Origin: Clostridium ljungdahlii
GTDB lineage: Bacteria; Bacillota; Clostridia; Clostridiales; Clostridiaceae
Direction: 5' to 3'
Length of the DNA stretch: 64,000 bases
Assembly: GCF_001636845.1 (NCBI RefSeq)
Contig: NZ_LITT01000004.1
Span: forward strand, 1 to 64,000
Shown: positions 51,727-61,779 of the stretch, piece after piece
How the letters are laid out: each line of letters starts with the position of its first letter
Numbering within the stretch: position 1 is the stretch's first letter
Notes under the pieces: model-generated
What the model saw: only the letters and a program-made list of their open reading frames with translations
What the model was told of the DNA's origin: nothing
The model's database searches: none
Position numbers and translations under genes: made by a program

Positions 51727-52791
51727 TTAATAAACTACTTTATTCTTTCCAGAATTTTTTGCTCTGTACAAGTTCATATCAGCCCTTCTTATTGTACCTT
51801 CAACATCTTTATCCTTATTTGCACATACTGCTATCCCCATTGAAACTGTTACATAAGACGAGGCTTCATTGTACTCTACAGCTTTCTTTTTTATAAGCTC
51901 TCCTATATTTATCATTCTCTCATATACAGACATGGAATCTGTAACATTATACATATATATTATTATTTCTTCTCCTCCATATCTAGCTACCATATCTTCA
52001 TCCCTTATACTATCCTTTATTATATCACTTACTTTTCTCAGCACCCTATCTCCATATTGATGCCCAAATCTATCATTAAAACTTTTAAAATCGTCAATGT
52101 CAATCATTACAATAGCAAAGCCTTCACCGCAATTTTTTACTTTTTCTTTTATCACTGAGAAAAAATAACTTCTGTTAAATAGCCCTGTTAAAAAATCCTT
52201 TTGGGAATTTTGTTTTATTTTGTTATAGAGTTTATTATTTTCTATGCATATAGCTATTTGATTGGTAAGTGCAGTTAATAACTTCACATGTTCGTTATTC
52301 AAATAGTTATATATATGGTGCTCAACTACAATAACACCTAAGAGATTATCCTTTAAATATATAGGCATGAGTATAGAAGAGTGAATTTGAATATTGTCAT
52401 ATATATATATATTATCAAGACAATTTACTATACTAGCATTTAAATTCCTTATATCTCCTTTATTGTAATCGTTAATACTAAAATGATGTTTTGTATTAGG
52501 CAAATTTGTAGATTTTAATTGAAGTTTCCTATTTTCTAAAAGATATACGCTTGAATAAGTTACCCCTAGAATGCCTATCATTATATCATTTATTATAGAA
52601 ACTATTTCTCCTCTACCTATTCGCTTGTTTATATACTTACTTATCTCAACTATCAAAGACAACATATCCAGTTTTTTATCTAACTCTATAATCTTTGTAC
52701 TTTGTTTTTGTATAATCCCTTCAGCCATCTTTTGATAAGCTTCATACTCATTTTTAAGTTGATTATATTCATCTGATAATGATGTCAACAT
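51727..52791 (-). CDS. GAF-GGDEF diguanylate cyclase
   Basis: This 354-residue protein has a coiled-coil start (about 1-45), a GAF domain (about 50-185: GEIVSIINDIMIGILGVTYS and SILMPIYLKDNLLGVIVVEH), and a GGDEF domain with DFLTGLFNRSYF, DIDDFKSFNDRFGH and the active loop RYGGEEI. GGEEI is the active form, so it should make cyclic di-GMP from GTP. There is no membrane helix, so a cytosolic ligand of GAF is the likely signal. It lies upstream of addA, separated by repeat copy B. Confidence 0.92.
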   Translation of the reverse strand: MLTSLSDEYNQLKNEYEAYQKMAEGIIQKQSTKIIELDKKLDMLSLIVEISKYINKRIGRGEIVSIINDIMIGILGVTYSSVYLLENRKLQLKSTNLPNTKHHFSINDYNKGDIRNLNASIVNCLDNIYIYDNIQIHSSILMPIYLKDNLLGVIVVEHHIYNYLNNEHVKLLTALTNQIAICIENNKLYNKIKQNSQKDFLTGLFNRSYFFSVIKEKVKNCGEGFAIVMIDIDDFKSFNDRFGHQYGDRVLRKVSDIIKDSIRDEDMVARYGGEEIIIYMYNVTDSMSVYERMINIGELIKKKAVEYNEASSYVTVSMGIAVCANKDKDVEGTIRRADMNLYRAKNSGKNKVVY

Positions 52792-53177
52792 AAAACTCTC
52801 CCCTATTAAAAATACATATCTAAGCCAAAATACTTTCTATAATTGTGTCTATAAAAGTATATATTCACAAGAAAATTTTTCCTTATGAATATATACAACA
52901 ATTCCTCATACTATACTATTATAAATTGCTATAAACTGCTCATGCTATTTTGTTAATTTCTCTACGAAAAATAATTTTACACTAATTTTCAACTACCTTC
53001 TAATTTTATATTATACTACTGTTTATAAATACATCCTAGCATTTTCATACATTATATATCGAATATTTATATCCCTAATTTTCAATATTCGACTTACTAT
53101 TGTGCTCATATTAATGTATATTTTATGCTATTATATGTAAATTATTTTTTCGTAAAGAAGGGAGAAATTACATTCAA
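52792..53177. other. Gap upstream of the GGDEF gene with two dyads
   Basis: No gene was found. GTATATATTCA (52857-52867) and TGAATATATAC (52886-52896) form one inverted repeat near the GGDEF promoter. TCGAATATT (53059-53067) and AATATTCGA (53084-53092) form another, closer to the end of thrC. Neither has a T-tract. The rest is A+T-rich. Confidence 0.5.
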
Positions 53178-54668
53178 TTATAATAAGAATTTTCTAATCT
53201 CATCTTTCATCTGTTGTTTTTCACATACAGTATTGTGAACAACCTCACTTTTCATTAGCTTCTCTATAGGCTTAGGAACTTCGAGAGAAGCAGTTTTGCT
53301 CATTACTTCTATAAGGTCAAAGTCTTTTTGATTCTTATATTTATCGTCTAAAGCGCTCATTACGGATTTTGTAAATTTGAAAGGACTTGCAGTAGAAACA
53401 ATAATGGTTTTTGTGTCATCTCCTGTATCCTGCAAATACTTTCTATACACCGAATAAGCCACTGAAGTATGTGTGTCCATTAGGTAATTATAATCTTTGA
53501 AGACATCACTTATGGAGTGAAGTGTTTCCACTTCGGTTGCAAATCCACCATAAAATGGTTTTAATTCTTCTTTCATATTTTCACTTACACTATACTTCCT
53601 ACTTTTATTTAAATCTTTCATTAATCCCTGTACAACTGAAGCATCCTTACCACTTATATCATATATGAATCTTTCAAGGTTACTGGATACAAGTATATCC
53701 ATAGAAGGAGATATAGTTACTATAAATTCTCTCTCAGCATCATAAATTCCACTTTTTAAAAAGTCGTATAATACTTTATTATCATTTGAAGCACATAAAA
53801 GCTTATTTATAGGCAGGCCCATCTTTTTTGCATAATAGGCTGCAAGTATATTTCCAAAATTACCTGTAGGAACTACAAAATTTATCTTTTCTCCTAATTT
53901 TATTTGCCCCTTCCTTAAAAGTTCCATATATCCATGAAAATAATATACTACTTGAGGTATAAGTCTTCCTATATTTATGGAATTGGCAGAAGAAAACATA
54001 TAGGATTTTTCATCCAATTCTTTTTTTAATTCTTCATCATTAAAAATTTTCTTGACTTCAGTCTGGGCATCGTCAAAATTTCCCTTTATTCCTATAACTT
54101 TAGTATTTTTGCCTACCTGAGTAACCATCTGTCTTTTTTGTATATCGCTTACCCCTTTTTCAGGGAAAAACACTACTATTCTTGTATCCTCTACATCTGC
54201 AAAGCCCTCTAGTGCTGCCTTTCCTGTATCTCCAGAAGTTGCTGTAAGTATAACTATCTTTTTATGTAAATTTTGTTTTTTTGCAGCAGCCTGCATTAGA
54301 TGTGGTAGAAGACACAATGCCATGTCTTTAAACGCTAAAGTTGGTCCATGAAACAACTCTAAATAAAATACATCCCCAACCTTCTTTACAGGTACTATTT
54401 CATCTGATTCAAATTTATTGTCATAAGCTAGGTCTATGCACTTCTTCAACTCATCTTCAGTAAAATCTGTGAAAAATTCTCCAATTATGCATAAAGCTAG
54501 TTCCTTGTAAGTCATATTTTTAAATTTTTGTAATTCTTCTTCATTTACAGAAGGTATGCTGTCTGGAACAAACAATCCACCATCTTCTGATATTCCTTTT
54601 AGTATAGCTTGAGATGCAGTATAATTTTCATTTAATCCTCTAGTACTGTTATAATGAATTTCTTTCAA
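53178..54668 (-). CDS. thrC: Threonine synthase
   Basis: This 496-residue PLP enzyme converts O-phosphohomoserine to threonine. It has YNSTRGLNENYTASQAILKG at the start, the PLP lysine in HGPTLAFKDMAL (about 108-119), the phosphate loop TATSGDTGKAALEG and PTGNFGNILAAYYAKKMG. It is the long form found in fungi and many clostridia. It is a single gene with no hom or thrB beside it. No T-box was recognised in the upstream gap. Confidence 0.96.
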   Translation of the reverse strand: MKEIHYNSTRGLNENYTASQAILKGISEDGGLFVPDSIPSVNEEELQKFKNMTYKELALCIIGEFFTDFTEDELKKCIDLAYDNKFESDEIVPVKKVGDVFYLELFHGPTLAFKDMALCLLPHLMQAAAKKQNLHKKIVILTATSGDTGKAALEGFADVEDTRIVVFFPEKGVSDIQKRQMVTQVGKNTKVIGIKGNFDDAQTEVKKIFNDEELKKELDEKSYMFSSANSINIGRLIPQVVYYFHGYMELLRKGQIKLGEKINFVVPTGNFGNILAAYYAKKMGLPINKLLCASNDNKVLYDFLKSGIYDAEREFIVTISPSMDILVSSNLERFIYDISGKDASVVQGLMKDLNKSRKYSVSENMKEELKPFYGGFATEVETLHSISDVFKDYNYLMDTHTSVAYSVYRKYLQDTGDDTKTIIVSTASPFKFTKSVMSALDDKYKNQKDFDLIEVMSKTASLEVPKPIEKLMKSEVVHNTVCEKQQMKDEIRKFLL

Positions 54669-54942
54669 GTGTATCTCTCCCTTTTCTATAATTTTTACTA
54701 AAATATTTATACCTATATAATAACATATGAAATATAACTTGAAAATTACAGTTATATTAATTTATAAATCTATAATAATTCTACATATCCTTTACATATC
54801 AATTTTCCCCCTTTTAACTCCGTATAATAAAGTTATAATATATTTATAGGAGTTAAATGCAAAGTCAAAATTTCGTATGTGCGAAATTTGAATTAATTAT
54901 ATTTTATAAATCTAGGGAACATAAAGAAAGGAGATAATCGTA

Positions 54943-56094
54943 TTGGGAATTTATTTAGACAATGCTGCTACATCTTATCCAAAACCACCTGCAGTTGTAG
55001 ATGCAATTTCAAATTTTATGAAGAATATAGGAGCTACTGCAGGAAGAGGGGCTTACAAATCAGCTATTGAAGCTGATAGACTCGTATTTAACTGCAGAGA
55101 TAATATATGTAAGCTATTTAACGGTAAAGACCCATCTAACACAATCTTTACTTACAACATAACAGATTCACTGAATCTAATAATAAACGGAGTTTTAAAT
55201 CAAGGAGATCATGTTATCACAAGTAGCTTGGAGCATAATTCTGTATGGAGGCCTTTAAAAACTCTTGAACGGGACAGAAGTATAGAAATATCTACTCTTC
55301 CATGTACAAATGAAGGAATATCAAAAGCCTGTGACATAGAAAAATTGATAAAGAAAAATACTAAGCTAATTGTATTCACTCATGCTTCTAACGTGCTTGG
55401 AACCATTCAACCTATAAGGGAAATAGGAGCTATAGCTAGAAAATATAAAATTCTATTTTTGGTAGACAGTGCACAGACAGCTGGAGCTTATCCTATAGAT
55501 GTGCAAAGAGATAACATAGATATTCTTGCCTTCACAGGTCATAAGAGCCTTTTGGGACCTACTGGCACAGGTGGACTTTTAATAAATTGTGACACTAATT
55601 GTATAAGGCCATTAAAATCTGGAGGAACTGGTGAAGATTCGAAAAATCCATACCAACCTGACTATTATCCTAATAAATTAGAAGCAGGCACCTTAAATGT
55701 AGCTGGAATAGTTGGTTTAGGAGAGGGAATTAAATACATATATGATCTAGGAGTACAAAAGATAAGAGATAAAGAAAATGAAATAATTGAGTATGCCCTC
55801 AAAAGATTAGATGAAATTCCAGGAATTCACATATATGGTCCAAAAGATGCAAAAAAAATAGTAGGTGTCATTTCATTTAATATAGAGAATATGTCTGGTG
55901 AAGATATTGCTTTTAGGCTGGATAAGGAATATGACATAATGATAAGAGTTGGATTTCATTGTGCTCCAACAGCCCACAGGATAATGGGGACTTATGAAAT
56001 TGGTGCTATGAGAATAGGTATTGGATATTTTAATGAAAAGCAAGATATAGATGCATTAGTAAATGCTTTAAAAAATATAGTTTCCGAAAAATAA
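54943..56094 (+). CDS. Cysteine desulfurase family aminotransferase
   Basis: This 383-residue class V PLP enzyme has YLDNAATSYPKPPAV at the start, SSLEHNSVWRPL, DSAQTAGAYPIDV and the PLP lysine in FTGHKSLLGPTGTG (about 205). A Cys-bearing loop occurs late (VGFHCAPTAH). This matches the clostridial CsdA/SufS-like subfamily that opens with 'YLDNAATSxPKP'. It starts with TTG at 54943, with AAAGGAG 9 bases upstream. It stands alone and could supply sulphur for selenium, Fe-S or thio-cofactor work. Confidence 0.9.
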   Translation: MGIYLDNAATSYPKPPAVVDAISNFMKNIGATAGRGAYKSAIEADRLVFNCRDNICKLFNGKDPSNTIFTYNITDSLNLIINGVLNQGDHVITSSLEHNSVWRPLKTLERDRSIEISTLPCTNEGISKACDIEKLIKKNTKLIVFTHASNVLGTIQPIREIGAIARKYKILFLVDSAQTAGAYPIDVQRDNIDILAFTGHKSLLGPTGTGGLLINCDTNCIRPLKSGGTGEDSKNPYQPDYYPNKLEAGTLNVAGIVGLGEGIKYIYDLGVQKIRDKENEIIEYALKRLDEIPGIHIYGPKDAKKIVGVISFNIENMSGEDIAFRLDKEYDIMIRVGFHCAPTAHRIMGTYEIGAMRIGIGYFNEKQDIDALVNALKNIVSEK

Positions 56095-56138
56095 AAAAGC
56101 CCCCCTTTTAATTTGTTTATATGTAAAAAGGGGGCTTT
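56095..56138. terminator. Bidirectional terminator
   Basis: AAAGCCCCCCTTTT and AAAAAGGGGGCTTT pair around a 15-base loop, with A-rich and T-rich ends on either side. It serves the convergent desulfurase and NikM/CbiM genes. Confidence 0.9.
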
Positions 56139-56142
56139 CCAT

Positions 56143-57141
56143 TCATTTATTTACTTTAACATTTTTATTATCTATATCCACCGCGTTTTTTCTTAAAGAA
56201 GATATTATTTTAAACACAATCATTATAAGTGCCACTCCCGCCACTGCTGAAATAATATAACCTACAGCATCATTCATTCCTTTTACAGAATAGTCCGCTG
56301 CAATAGCATTAAAGTGTATGCCATTTTGAAATCCTTTAGGTATGTACCCTATAAGTGACTTCATACCTTCTGAATCCCATTCACCCCATGCATCTCCAGC
56401 AGCCAAAAGTCCTAGAGGACATAAAACTATTAAAATTGCTAAAAGTCCATAAAGCGGCTTTTTATTTCCAACTTTGTCTTCATATACAACATCTGGTGAC
56501 ATTTTCTTAACATAAGCGTATACTGCTGCAGTTATTGCTCCCTCAAGTATACCTACTAAAAGATGAGTTCCTACCATTGCAGGCACAGCTACATTTAAAC
56601 CATAAGGACAATAAAGTGCCTTTCCAGCTGCATCTGTAAATAATAAAGGCTGTAGGCCAAATTCAATGGATGCCATAAAAGATGCCGCCACAATTCCTAC
56701 ATATCCACCTATAAAAGCTGCAATATATTCTCCTTTAGGGCTCTTTACTCTATTTTTTATAATACTATATATGGTATACCCTACAAAAGGCATTATAAAA
56801 GCCATGTTAAAAGTATTAGCTCCAAAGGCAAGTATTCCTCCATCTCCGAAGAAAAGTGCCTGTATAAGTAGTGCTATAGTAACTGCAATGGTGGCTGCAT
56901 AAGGTCCAAGTAAAATTGCTATCAAAGTTGCCCCTACTGCATGAGCTGTTGTTCCTCCCGGTATAGGTACATTAAACATCATTATAAGAAAAGAAAATGC
57001 TCCGCAAACACCCAGCATAGGCATTTTTTTGGGACTTATTTCACTTTTTACCTTTTTTACGGCCTTTGCCCAAACTGGCAGCATTACCACTGCCATAACA
57101 GCACAGGTTGATGGACTTAAATAATTATCTGGAATATGCAT
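56143..57141 (-). CDS. NikM/CbiM-type metal ECF permease with PDGLE domain
   Basis: This 332-residue protein is the substrate-binding subunit of a nickel or cobalt ECF transporter. Its mature-like start MHIPDNYLSP supplies the N-terminal amine and His2 metal ligands, and TTAHAVGATLIAILLGPYAA is the family core. The C-terminal part (LYGLLAILIVLCPLGLLAAG, then WGEWDSEGM) is a PDGLE/NikN-like domain fused to it. The ATPase and T-component genes (CbiO, CbiQ) are not adjacent, and no cobalamin or NiCo riboswitch was recognised upstream. Confidence 0.88.
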   Translation of the reverse strand: MHIPDNYLSPSTCAVMAVVMLPVWAKAVKKVKSEISPKKMPMLGVCGAFSFLIMMFNVPIPGGTTAHAVGATLIAILLGPYAATIAVTIALLIQALFFGDGGILAFGANTFNMAFIMPFVGYTIYSIIKNRVKSPKGEYIAAFIGGYVGIVAASFMASIEFGLQPLLFTDAAGKALYCPYGLNVAVPAMVGTHLLVGILEGAITAAVYAYVKKMSPDVVYEDKVGNKKPLYGLLAILIVLCPLGLLAAGDAWGEWDSEGMKSLIGYIPKGFQNGIHFNAIAADYSVKGMNDAVGYIISAVAGVALIMIVFKIISSLRKNAVDIDNKNVKVNK

Positions 57142-57337
57142 AATGAAGACCTCCTAGAATTTTTAAAAAAAATATACGAATTTATCTTTCTCTTATATAT
57201 CTAGCAATTTACATGCCAATTTTCTATATATTTTTAATAATTTTTTCAGAACATTCTTAGTAGCTGTTAATAGTGGGGTAAGCTTTAATATTTAGTTTTA
57301 AAATTTTGTGCTAAGAAATTTTTCTAAGTCCATTAGC

Positions 57338-57370
57338 CTCAAAATGATACAAAACTTATATCATTTTGAG
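57338..57370. terminator. Hairpin downstream of lipA
   Basis: CTCAAAATGATA and TATCATTTTGAG are perfect 12-base arms around a 9-base loop, 31 bases after the lipA stop. No T-run follows on the minus strand, so termination is uncertain. Confidence 0.5.
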
Positions 57371-57400
57371 ATTATATTTCATTTTTATCTCATTTCGATA

Positions 57401-58252
57401 TTATTTTTCAAGCATTTCATCTGCATGATAGGAACTTCTTACTAAAGGGGAAGATGATACAAATTTGAATCCCAATTCTAAGGCTATTTCTTTATATTTT
57501 TTAAATTGATCAGGATGAACATACTCTATAACAGGATGATGTTTTGAAGAAGGTGGTAAGTACTGACCTATTGTAACAATATCACAATCCACCCTCCTTA
57601 AATCCTTTAATACTTCTATAATATCTTCTTCTTTTTCTCCAAGCCCCAACATAAATCCCGATTTTGTTAAAATTGAGCTATCCATAATCTTAACTCTTTT
57701 TAAAAGTTCCAGTGAACGCTTGTAAACTGCCATTGGTCTTACTTCTTTATATAGAGCAGGTGTGGTCTCTACATTGTGATTTATTACATTAGGTTCTGAA
57801 TCCACTACCTTTTTAAGTGCAGTTTCATTTCCTTTAAAATCCGGTATTAAAACTTCTACCGTTATATTTTTATTAAGCTTTCTTATTTCTTCTACAACGC
57901 TAGCAAAATGAGAAGCTCCTCCATCTTCTAAATCATCTCTTGTAACAGAAGTTATTACTGCATATTTCAATTTTAGTTTATCCACTGCTTGTGCCACATT
58001 AAAAGGTTCTTTTTTATCAACTTTTTCAGGTTTGCCCTTAGTTACATTACAAAAAGTACAATTCCTTGTGCAATTTTTTCCAAGTATCATGAAAGTTGCC
58101 CTGCTTTTATTAAAACATTCCATTCTATTAGGACAATTTGCCTCACCACATACAGTATTTAAAGAATACTTTTTAAGTATATCCTTTACATCCTGAGATA
58201 CTTGTCCCCCTCTTATTTTTATTTTTAACCACTCAGGTTTTCTCTTATACAT
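57401..58252 (-). CDS. lipA: Lipoyl synthase
   Basis: This 283-residue radical SAM enzyme inserts two sulphurs into protein-bound octanoate. It has the auxiliary cluster [12 protein letters not shown] (about 38-49), the SAM cluster CTRNCTFC and the late Ser of [11 protein letters not shown]. The ATG at 58252 after GAGGGA gives [10 protein letters not shown], the family start; the longer frame to 58312 runs over the intergenic space. It is 73 bases after lplA on the same strand, forming a lipoylation pair. Confidence 0.96.
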   Translation of the reverse strand: MYKRKPEWLKIKIRGGQVSQDVKDILKKYSLNTVCGEANCPNRMECFNKSRATFMILGKNCTRNCTFCNVTKGKPEKVDKKEPFNVAQAVDKLKLKYAVITSVTRDDLEDGGASHFASVVEEIRKLNKNITVEVLIPDFKGNETALKKVVDSEPNVINHNVETTPALYKEVRPMAVYKRSLELLKRVKIMDSSILTKSGFMLGLGEKEEDIIEVLKDLRRVDCDIVTIGQYLPPSSKHHPVIEYVHPDQFKKYKEIALELGFKFVSSSPLVRSSYHADEMLEK

Positions 58253-58325
58253 AAAATACAATCCCTCGTTTCTTCTTTTAAAATATGCTAATTTTTTAAC
58301 ACATCTCCACAAAATTAGTATACTA

Positions 58326-59315
58326 CTATTTAAGCATAACCTCCATAATATCTTTTTTGCTTATATTATGCATATATCTTTCAATGTCTACGTTTTCAAG
58401 TGCTTTCAGAATTTCTTCCTTTTCATACTTAATTCCTAAAAACTTATTTTCCAATTCACCAATATCACAACTGCTGAAAAAATCTCCAAAAAATTTTATA
58501 CTACCTATAATACCTTTTTTTACATATATATTAACCTGTACAATTCCTCCTGGGAATTTTTTCTCGTTGGAATAATTAAACTTTTTAAGATGTCCATAAT
58601 TCCATTCCCAAGTCTCATATTTATGAGAACATATTTCTTTTATTTTTTTCCATTCCTCTTTTGAAAATGTATATATTTTAGGATTTTTATCTTCACTTAT
58701 AACTGATTTCATTAAAAATTCTTTGAATTCAATTATAGTCATATCGCTTTTAATATAATCATATATATTCGTAACTCTGCTTCTTACTGATTTAACAGCT
58801 TTATCGGAAAATTTTATAGGATTTACATAAAGAGCTTCATTCAAATTTTTCATATTAACAGAAAATAAAATGCTTCCGTGATGCAAAATTTTATTTCCAT
58901 GTTTATACTGAGCATTTCCTGAAATTTTTTTACCATCTATAACCAAATCATTTCTACCAGAAAGCTCTGCATTTACAGATAGCTTTTTCAATGCTCTTAT
59001 TATAGGATACGTAAACTTACTAAAATCTGCAAAAACATTGTTTTCGCCTACAGATATAAAAGTAAAATTTAAAGTTCCTAGGTCATTGAATATAGTTCCT
59101 CCCCCTGACACTCTTCTTACCACTGACAAATTATGTTTTTTTACATAGTCTATGTTTATCTCTGAAAGGGTATTTTGATTTTTGCCTATTAAAACACAGG
59201 GTCTGTTTCTCCAAAGGATAAAACAATCCTCATTGAATGTTTGCATTACATATTCTTCAATTGCATGGTTCATATATGGGTTCGTATTTTGGTGCTCAAT
59301 AAATAACATTTTCAT
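58326..59315 (-). CDS. lplA: Lipoate-protein ligase A
   Basis: This 329-residue enzyme attaches free lipoate to E2 or GcvH lysines through lipoyl-AMP. It has the conserved [20 protein letters not shown] block (about 67-86), [20 protein letters not shown] and the C-terminal accessory domain from about residue 245. It is encoded with lipA, so the cell can both make and scavenge lipoate. The ATG at 59315 has a weak AGGAGT-like site. Confidence 0.95.
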   Translation of the reverse strand: MKMLFIEHQNTNPYMNHAIEEYVMQTFNEDCFILWRNRPCVLIGKNQNTLSEINIDYVKKHNLSVVRRVSGGGTIFNDLGTLNFTFISVGENNVFADFSKFTYPIIRALKKLSVNAELSGRNDLVIDGKKISGNAQYKHGNKILHHGSILFSVNMKNLNEALYVNPIKFSDKAVKSVRSRVTNIYDYIKSDMTIIEFKEFLMKSVISEDKNPKIYTFSKEEWKKIKEICSHKYETWEWNYGHLKKFNYSNEKKFPGGIVQVNIYVKKGIIGSIKFFGDFFSSCDIGELENKFLGIKYEKEEILKALENVDIERYMHNISKKDIMEVMLK

Positions 59316-59593
59316 TACTCCTTTTTTAGAATAGACTTTTTACCAACACTTATCTACAAAGCTACCTAAAATGAATTATACACAATAAGTTTAATATTTA
59401 AAAGTAGTTAAATTATATTTCGATACTTGTAATATATAGATAAAAATGTATTAAATGTTAAATGATAATATTACTAAAAAAGTTTTTAATGGTAGCAAAA
59501 TTATTTTAAAAATTGCTTTGATTATAGAGTCAAATTAATGTATAATATGTTTATTAGGTAACATCAATATTTAATGTGAAATTTTAAGATTTG

Positions 59594-59622
59594 TTGTTAA
59601 TTTTACATTTTTGTGTTATACT
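59594..59622 (+). promoter_or_regulatory. Cold-shock gene promoter
   Basis: TTGTTA (59594-59599), 17 bases, TATACT (59617-59622). The transcript would start near 59629, giving a leader of about 70 bases before the ATG. The rest of the 59316-59593 gap is A+T-rich with no gene seen. Confidence 0.65.
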
Positions 59623-59697
59623 AATGTAATAATAAACACCGATATACAAAATCAAGCTATATCAATTATAAGTGTTTTATCTTTAGGAGGATAATAA

Positions 59698-59901
59698 ATG
59701 AAAATAGGAACAGTAAAATGGTTTAACTCAGAAAAAGGATTTGGATTTATCGAAGTACCTGGCGAAAATGATGTTTTCGTACACTTCACTGCAATCCAAA
59801 GTGATGAACCAAGAAAAAATCTTGAAGAAGGTCAAAAAGTTCAATTTGATGTTGAAGAAGGACCAAAAGGTCTTCAAGCTGCTAACGTTGTAAAACTATA
59901 A
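59698..59901 (+). CDS. Cold-shock protein (CspA family)
   Basis: This 67-residue OB-fold protein has RNP1 KGFGFIEV (residues 14-21) and RNP2 DVFVHFTAI. It binds single-stranded RNA or DNA and melts mRNA structure. AGGAGG lies 5-6 bases before the ATG. It is a single gene with its own promoter and terminator. Confidence 0.97.
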   Translation: MKIGTVKWFNSEKGFGFIEVPGENDVFVHFTAIQSDEPRKNLEEGQKVQFDVEEGPKGLQAANVVKL

Positions 59902-59957
59902 TTTATAGCTTACAATATTAGAATAAAACATCTTAACATAAATGAATAGAATGTTTT

Positions 59958-59986
59958 ACCACCTCTGAATAAAAGGTGGTTTTTTA
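59958..59986 (+). terminator. Terminator of the cold-shock gene
   Basis: ACCACCT and AGGTGGT pair around a 9-base loop and are followed by six T. Confidence 0.9.
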
Positions 59987-59994
59987 TACCTTTG

Positions 59995-60032
59995 AAAAAA
60001 GGGATATACAAGTATTTGTATATCCCTTTTTT
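59995..60032. terminator. Bidirectional terminator at the end of sdaAA
   Basis: GGGATATACAA and TTGTATATCCC are perfect arms flanked by A-run and T-run. It touches the sdaAA stop codon and mainly ends that operon on the minus strand. Confidence 0.85.
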
Positions 60033-60903
60033 AATTTCCAAGTACCTGCTTTTTTAACTTAAGGCCAGTTTCTGTAACTGCAAGTCCTCCAAGTGCTGTC
60101 TCCCTAAGTGCACAGGGAAGTTGTTTTCCAACCCTATACATTGCCGAAACAGTATCATCAAAAGGTATTCTACTATATACACCTGCCATAACCATATCTG
60201 CTGTAGTTAGTGCGCTTACGGTTCCTGAAACATTTCTCTTGGCACAAGGTACTTCTACAAGACCTGCTACAGGATCGCAAACTAATCCTAATACATTTTT
60301 TATCACTATAGCACTGGCATTTAAGGCTTGCTCTGGAGTACCGCCCATCATCTCAACCACTCCTCCTGCTGCCATAGCAGCTGCAGAACCACACTCTGCC
60401 TGACAACCACCTTCAGCTCCTGACATAGTGGCGTTTTTAGCTATTATCATTCCAATTCCAGTTGCTGTGAAAAGCGCTTGAATCAATTCATCCTCGCTCT
60501 TGTTTAGCTTTTCTCCTGCACTTATTATTGCCGCAGGTATTATTCCACAAGAACCTGCTGTAGGTGCAGCCACTACCTTTCCCATAGCAGCATTAACTTC
60601 CGAACACGAAAGTGCCCTTGCCATAGCTTTTATCATAAAATCTCCAGTTAAACTTTTTCCTTCCCTACAATAATTATTTAATATGTAAGCGTCCCCACCT
60701 ATAAGTCCGCTTATAGATTTTACTTTATTTTGCAGACCATATTCTGCAGCATTTTGCATTACTTTAAGATTTTTTCTCATCTTTCCTAAAATTTCTTTCC
60801 TGCTGGAATCTCCCCTTCTAACTTCTTCCTCAACTGTATATTCCCATATTTTCATACTTTTTTCTCTACATATTTTTATAAGTTCATATCCGGTATTAGC
60901 CAT
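60031..60903 (-). CDS. sdaAA: L-serine dehydratase, alpha subunit
   Basis: This 290-residue protein is the Fe-S subunit that deaminates serine to pyruvate. It has the Cys ligands in PTAGSCGIIPA, in GGCQAECGSA and in LVCDPVAGLVEVPCAKRN, the last with the conserved N. It is encoded 3 bases after the beta-subunit gene. The oxygen-labile cluster type fits an anaerobe. Confidence 0.96.
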   Translation of the reverse strand: MANTGYELIKICREKSMKIWEYTVEEEVRRGDSSRKEILGKMRKNLKVMQNAAEYGLQNKVKSISGLIGGDAYILNNYCREGKSLTGDFMIKAMARALSCSEVNAAMGKVVAAPTAGSCGIIPAAIISAGEKLNKSEDELIQALFTATGIGMIIAKNATMSGAEGGCQAECGSAAAMAAGGVVEMMGGTPEQALNASAIVIKNVLGLVCDPVAGLVEVPCAKRNVSGTVSALTTADMVMAGVYSRIPFDDTVSAMYRVGKQLPCALRETALGGLAVTETGLKLKKQVLGN

Positions 60904-60906
60904 CTA

Positions 60907-61590
60907 TCATTCCTCCTCTGTTATAGGATTTATAGCTCTTATCTTCTTTATATTTGAAATTTCATTTATCTCATTCACAACATCCTCGGAAATTAAATCG
61001 TCCACTTCAAATACCATAGTTGCTCCAGAACCTCTAGTGCTTTTTCTATACACTCTCATAAAAGCTATATTTATTTTATGCTTATAAAGTATATCAGATA
61101 CCTTTGCAACCATGCCTGGTACATCCATATGATTTATCAATATAGTAGGGTAACTTCCTGTAAATTCTATTTTGTCCCCATCTACTTCACTTATTACTAC
61201 ATTTCCTCCACCTATAGATGAGCCTACCATTTCACAAGTTTCCCCATTATCCTTTTCTATAATAAATTTGACTGTATTAGGATGAACGTCTCCTAAATCT
61301 ATTTCTTTAAATTCAATTTTAATTCCCTCTTTCCTTGCCAAAATAATAGATTCTTTTAGATTTTCATCCCAGGGATCCATTCCCAGTATTCCAGCAACTA
61401 AAGCCTTGTCTGTACCATGTCCTTTATAAGTTTTAGCAAAAGATCCGTGAAGCAGAAATTGTACCTTTAAAATTTTGCCTCCTGCTATAGTCTTTGCAAT
61501 TTTACCCAGCCTTGCTGCCCCAGCAGTATGAGAACTGGAGGGTCCTATCATTATGGGTCCTAGAATATCAAAAGCACTATATTCTCGCAT
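60907..61590 (-). CDS. sdaAB: L-serine dehydratase, beta subunit
   Basis: This 227-residue protein carries the substrate-entry domain (FDILGPIMIGPSSSHTAGA) and a C-terminal ACT domain (GSYPTILINHMDVPGMVAKV). AAAGGATG on the minus strand sets the ATG at 61590; the frame to 61599 begins with GTG inside that site. It forms the catalytic pair with the alpha subunit. Confidence 0.95.
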   Translation of the reverse strand: MREYSAFDILGPIMIGPSSSHTAGAARLGKIAKTIAGGKILKVQFLLHGSFAKTYKGHGTDKALVAGILGMDPWDENLKESIILARKEGIKIEFKEIDLGDVHPNTVKFIIEKDNGETCEMVGSSIGGGNVVISEVDGDKIEFTGSYPTILINHMDVPGMVAKVSDILYKHKINIAFMRVYRKSTRGSGATMVFEVDDLISEDVVNEINEISNIKKIRAINPITEEE

Positions 61591-61779
61591 ATTAAGCACA
61601 TCCTTTCATTTTAGTCCTAAGATATAACAGCTTTTATTATATTATGATCATTCAAGAACTAGTATATAATTAAACTAAAAAAATTGCACTAGGCTGGCAC
61701 TTTTTATGTGCATATTTTTGTTTGTATTTGCAGAATATAAATTCTATAATATATAAAATTTTTGGAGGAAGTACATAAA

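Noticed and set aside
54857-54937. A 26-codon frame with AGGAG ahead of the cysteine desulfurase gene, as a leader peptide
   Set aside because: Ribosome-site spacing is only 4 bases, it has no runs of regulatory codons, and a hairpin falls inside it; support is too thin.
54669-54942. T-box leader for thrC
   Set aside because: No T-box sequence or specifier-loop architecture was recognised.
57142-57400. Cobalamin or NiCo riboswitch upstream of the NikM/CbiM gene
   Set aside because: No conserved aptamer segments were visible; only an unrelated hairpin near the end of lipA.
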